Shown here in pieces: positions 63,101-64,000 of a stretch of DNA of 64,000 bases. Each line of letters starts with the position of its first letter. The first letter of the stretch is position 1. Origin of the DNA: Marchantia polymorpha subsp. ruderalis (taxonomy: Eukaryota > Streptophyta > Marchantiopsida > Marchantiales > Marchantiaceae); assembly GCA_037833965.1 (NCBI GenBank), contig AP031355.1:15525501-15589500 (forward strand), read 5' to 3'. The notes beneath the pieces are model-generated. The model saw nothing but the letters and a program-made list of their open reading frames with translations. It had not been told where the DNA came from and did not search any database. Both the position numbers and the translations under genes were made by a program.

Positions 63101-64000
63101 TTATCTGTGTGCAGATTGAGAAGGCCATAGAATGTTTAAATCTTCTCCCGCCAAGCGATTCCTTGAATGCTGAACGTAATATCATTGATGCACTCACGGA
63201 CCGACTTCCTTCTCTGGGGGTAACCTTGTTACCTGTCCAGTTTCGTCAGCTTAAGGACAGAATGGAAGCCGTTAGATTGGCTATCTCTTCCGAAGCAGGT
63301 GCCTACCTGAATGTTCCTGAAATCATGAATGTTGCCAGCCTTCTGGGCTTGACATCTCCAGATGAGCAGGCTGCTGTAGAGGCAGCTATTGCAAGAGAGG
63401 CAGCTGGTGCTGGCGATTTTGGACTTGCGCGAGACTTGTGTCTTGGTCTGGTCAGAAAGGGTCATGGTGCAATTTGGGATCTTTGCGCGGCACTTGGAAG
63501 GGGCCCTGACTTCGATCGAATGGACCTCAATACGCGCAAAGAGTTCCTTGGATTTGCCTTGGGTCATTGTGATGAAGAGTCGGTCGGAGAGCTGCTAAAT
63601 GCTTGGAAAGAGTTCGATCTTATGAGCTCTTGCAATGTTTTGGGGCAAGCTGTGAAGAGGCTTGATATGGGTCTCGCAGAGCATGAGAAGGTGGGAACAT
63701 GTGTCTCAGAATTTCTGAAGTCAGATCCAGGTTCTGTGTCCTCGTCTGAGGAAAGACAGGGTAAGTCTCTTTGGCAGGAGGCAAAGCTCGCTCTCTCTCA
63801 TGTTGCCGCAAAATGTGAGAAAAGTGAGGACTGGGAGCTATACTTTAAAGAGAACAGGAAAGCGTTAGGCTTCATCGGCGTGAATCTACCTTGGCTTGTC
63901 AAGATTAGTGCCTTGTCACAAGATGTGGAGAACGCTGATCAGTTAGATGTTGGAGCAGATGACGGATGGATGGAGATTGAAGAAGAATGGCAGCCCAACC
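60172..64000 (+). CDS. MIP2: MIP2/NBAS-like ER tethering protein (Sec39 domain), partial at right end
   Basis: Plant MAG2-interacting protein 2 (NBAS in animals, Sec39 domain) is part of the ER tethering complex that receives Golgi-derived COPI vesicles. Exons seen are 60172-60590, 60827-62108, 62407-62766 and 63115 to beyond 64000. All joins are GT/AG and in frame (NNG|RYSQNEYM, LLKYQ|VPKPISFF, DSPA|IEKAIECL). Family stretches include YGLEKDDVYKPQWN, RDKRLETFIGIN-type KDRLETFIGINNG, LALLFNRHAYSLAPRILEIL, PETMPPNSYNQLLP, RVAEGHVKAGQLLLKYQ, LLRAGKFSLAKNYL, LPSLGVTLLPVQFRQLKD and KKGHG/RKGHGAIWDLCAAL. The last exon is open to the window edge, so the protein continues. The ATG at 60172 (MSLLTRAEMHKF) is tentative. 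The N-terminal beta-propeller of about 600 residues typical of the family is not found upstream. Confidence 0.9.

Noticed and set aside
1..64000. CRISPR arrays, operons, bacterial genes
   Set aside because: No regularly spaced repeats were seen. Introns and plant-specific families show that this is eukaryotic nuclear DNA.

Overview
The window reads as nuclear DNA of a land plant, most likely a bryophyte (liverwort or moss). Spliced genes of plant families (type II metacaspase, PAR1, dirigent, MIP2/NBAS) lie in unique DNA of ordinary composition, separated by very AT-rich blocks full of decayed retroelements. The species is not determined by the sequence. The bryophyte placement is inference from gene style, sparse genes and a plant-type ROCO GTPase.

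Layout. 1-2.3 kb: no recognisable gene. 2.3-4.1 kb: two-exon type II metacaspase on the minus strand. 4.1-6.2 kb: its 5' flank and a doubtful small ORF. 6.2-9.3 kb: AT-rich, with relics of a Ty1/copia element. 9.3-12.6 kb: AT-rich DNA holding an organellar/bacterial-type small-subunit rRNA fragment at about 11.5-11.7 kb. 12.6-14.6 kb: minus-strand LINE-type relic. 14.79-15.82 kb: a 1.03-kb element with long terminal inverted repeats and a perfect 8-bp target duplication, carrying a broken GH71 (fungal-type alpha-1,3-glucanase) gene fragment. 15.8-20.1 kb: unassigned. 20.1-26.6 kb: AT-rich, with a Ty3/gypsy-like RT segment present twice. 26.6-26.9 kb: possible MITE. 27-38 kb: unassigned, with a TA microsatellite, a local tandem duplication and G-rich runs. 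38.4-41.7 kb: intronless ROCO gene (LRR, Roc GTPase, COR). 41.7-47.7 kb: unassigned. 47.7-48.2 kb: dirigent gene with one apparent frameshift. 50.3-51.7 kb: four-exon PAR1-family gene (minus). 55.7-58.9 kb: decayed copia element with a probable 3' LTR. 60.2-64.0 kb: MIP2/NBAS (Sec39-domain) gene running off the right end.

The genes do not form a pathway. Their likely roles are separate: protease signalling, a GTPase scaffold, wall phenolics/lignan coupling, a secreted Cys-rich protein and ER-Golgi tethering. The most unusual items are the GH71-carrying TIR element, the rRNA fragment, and a scatter of short near-perfect hairpins, each of unique sequence, through both gene-rich and repeat-rich DNA. 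Exon boundaries were worked out by eye from reading frame, GT/AG sites and remembered family sequence. No alignment was run.
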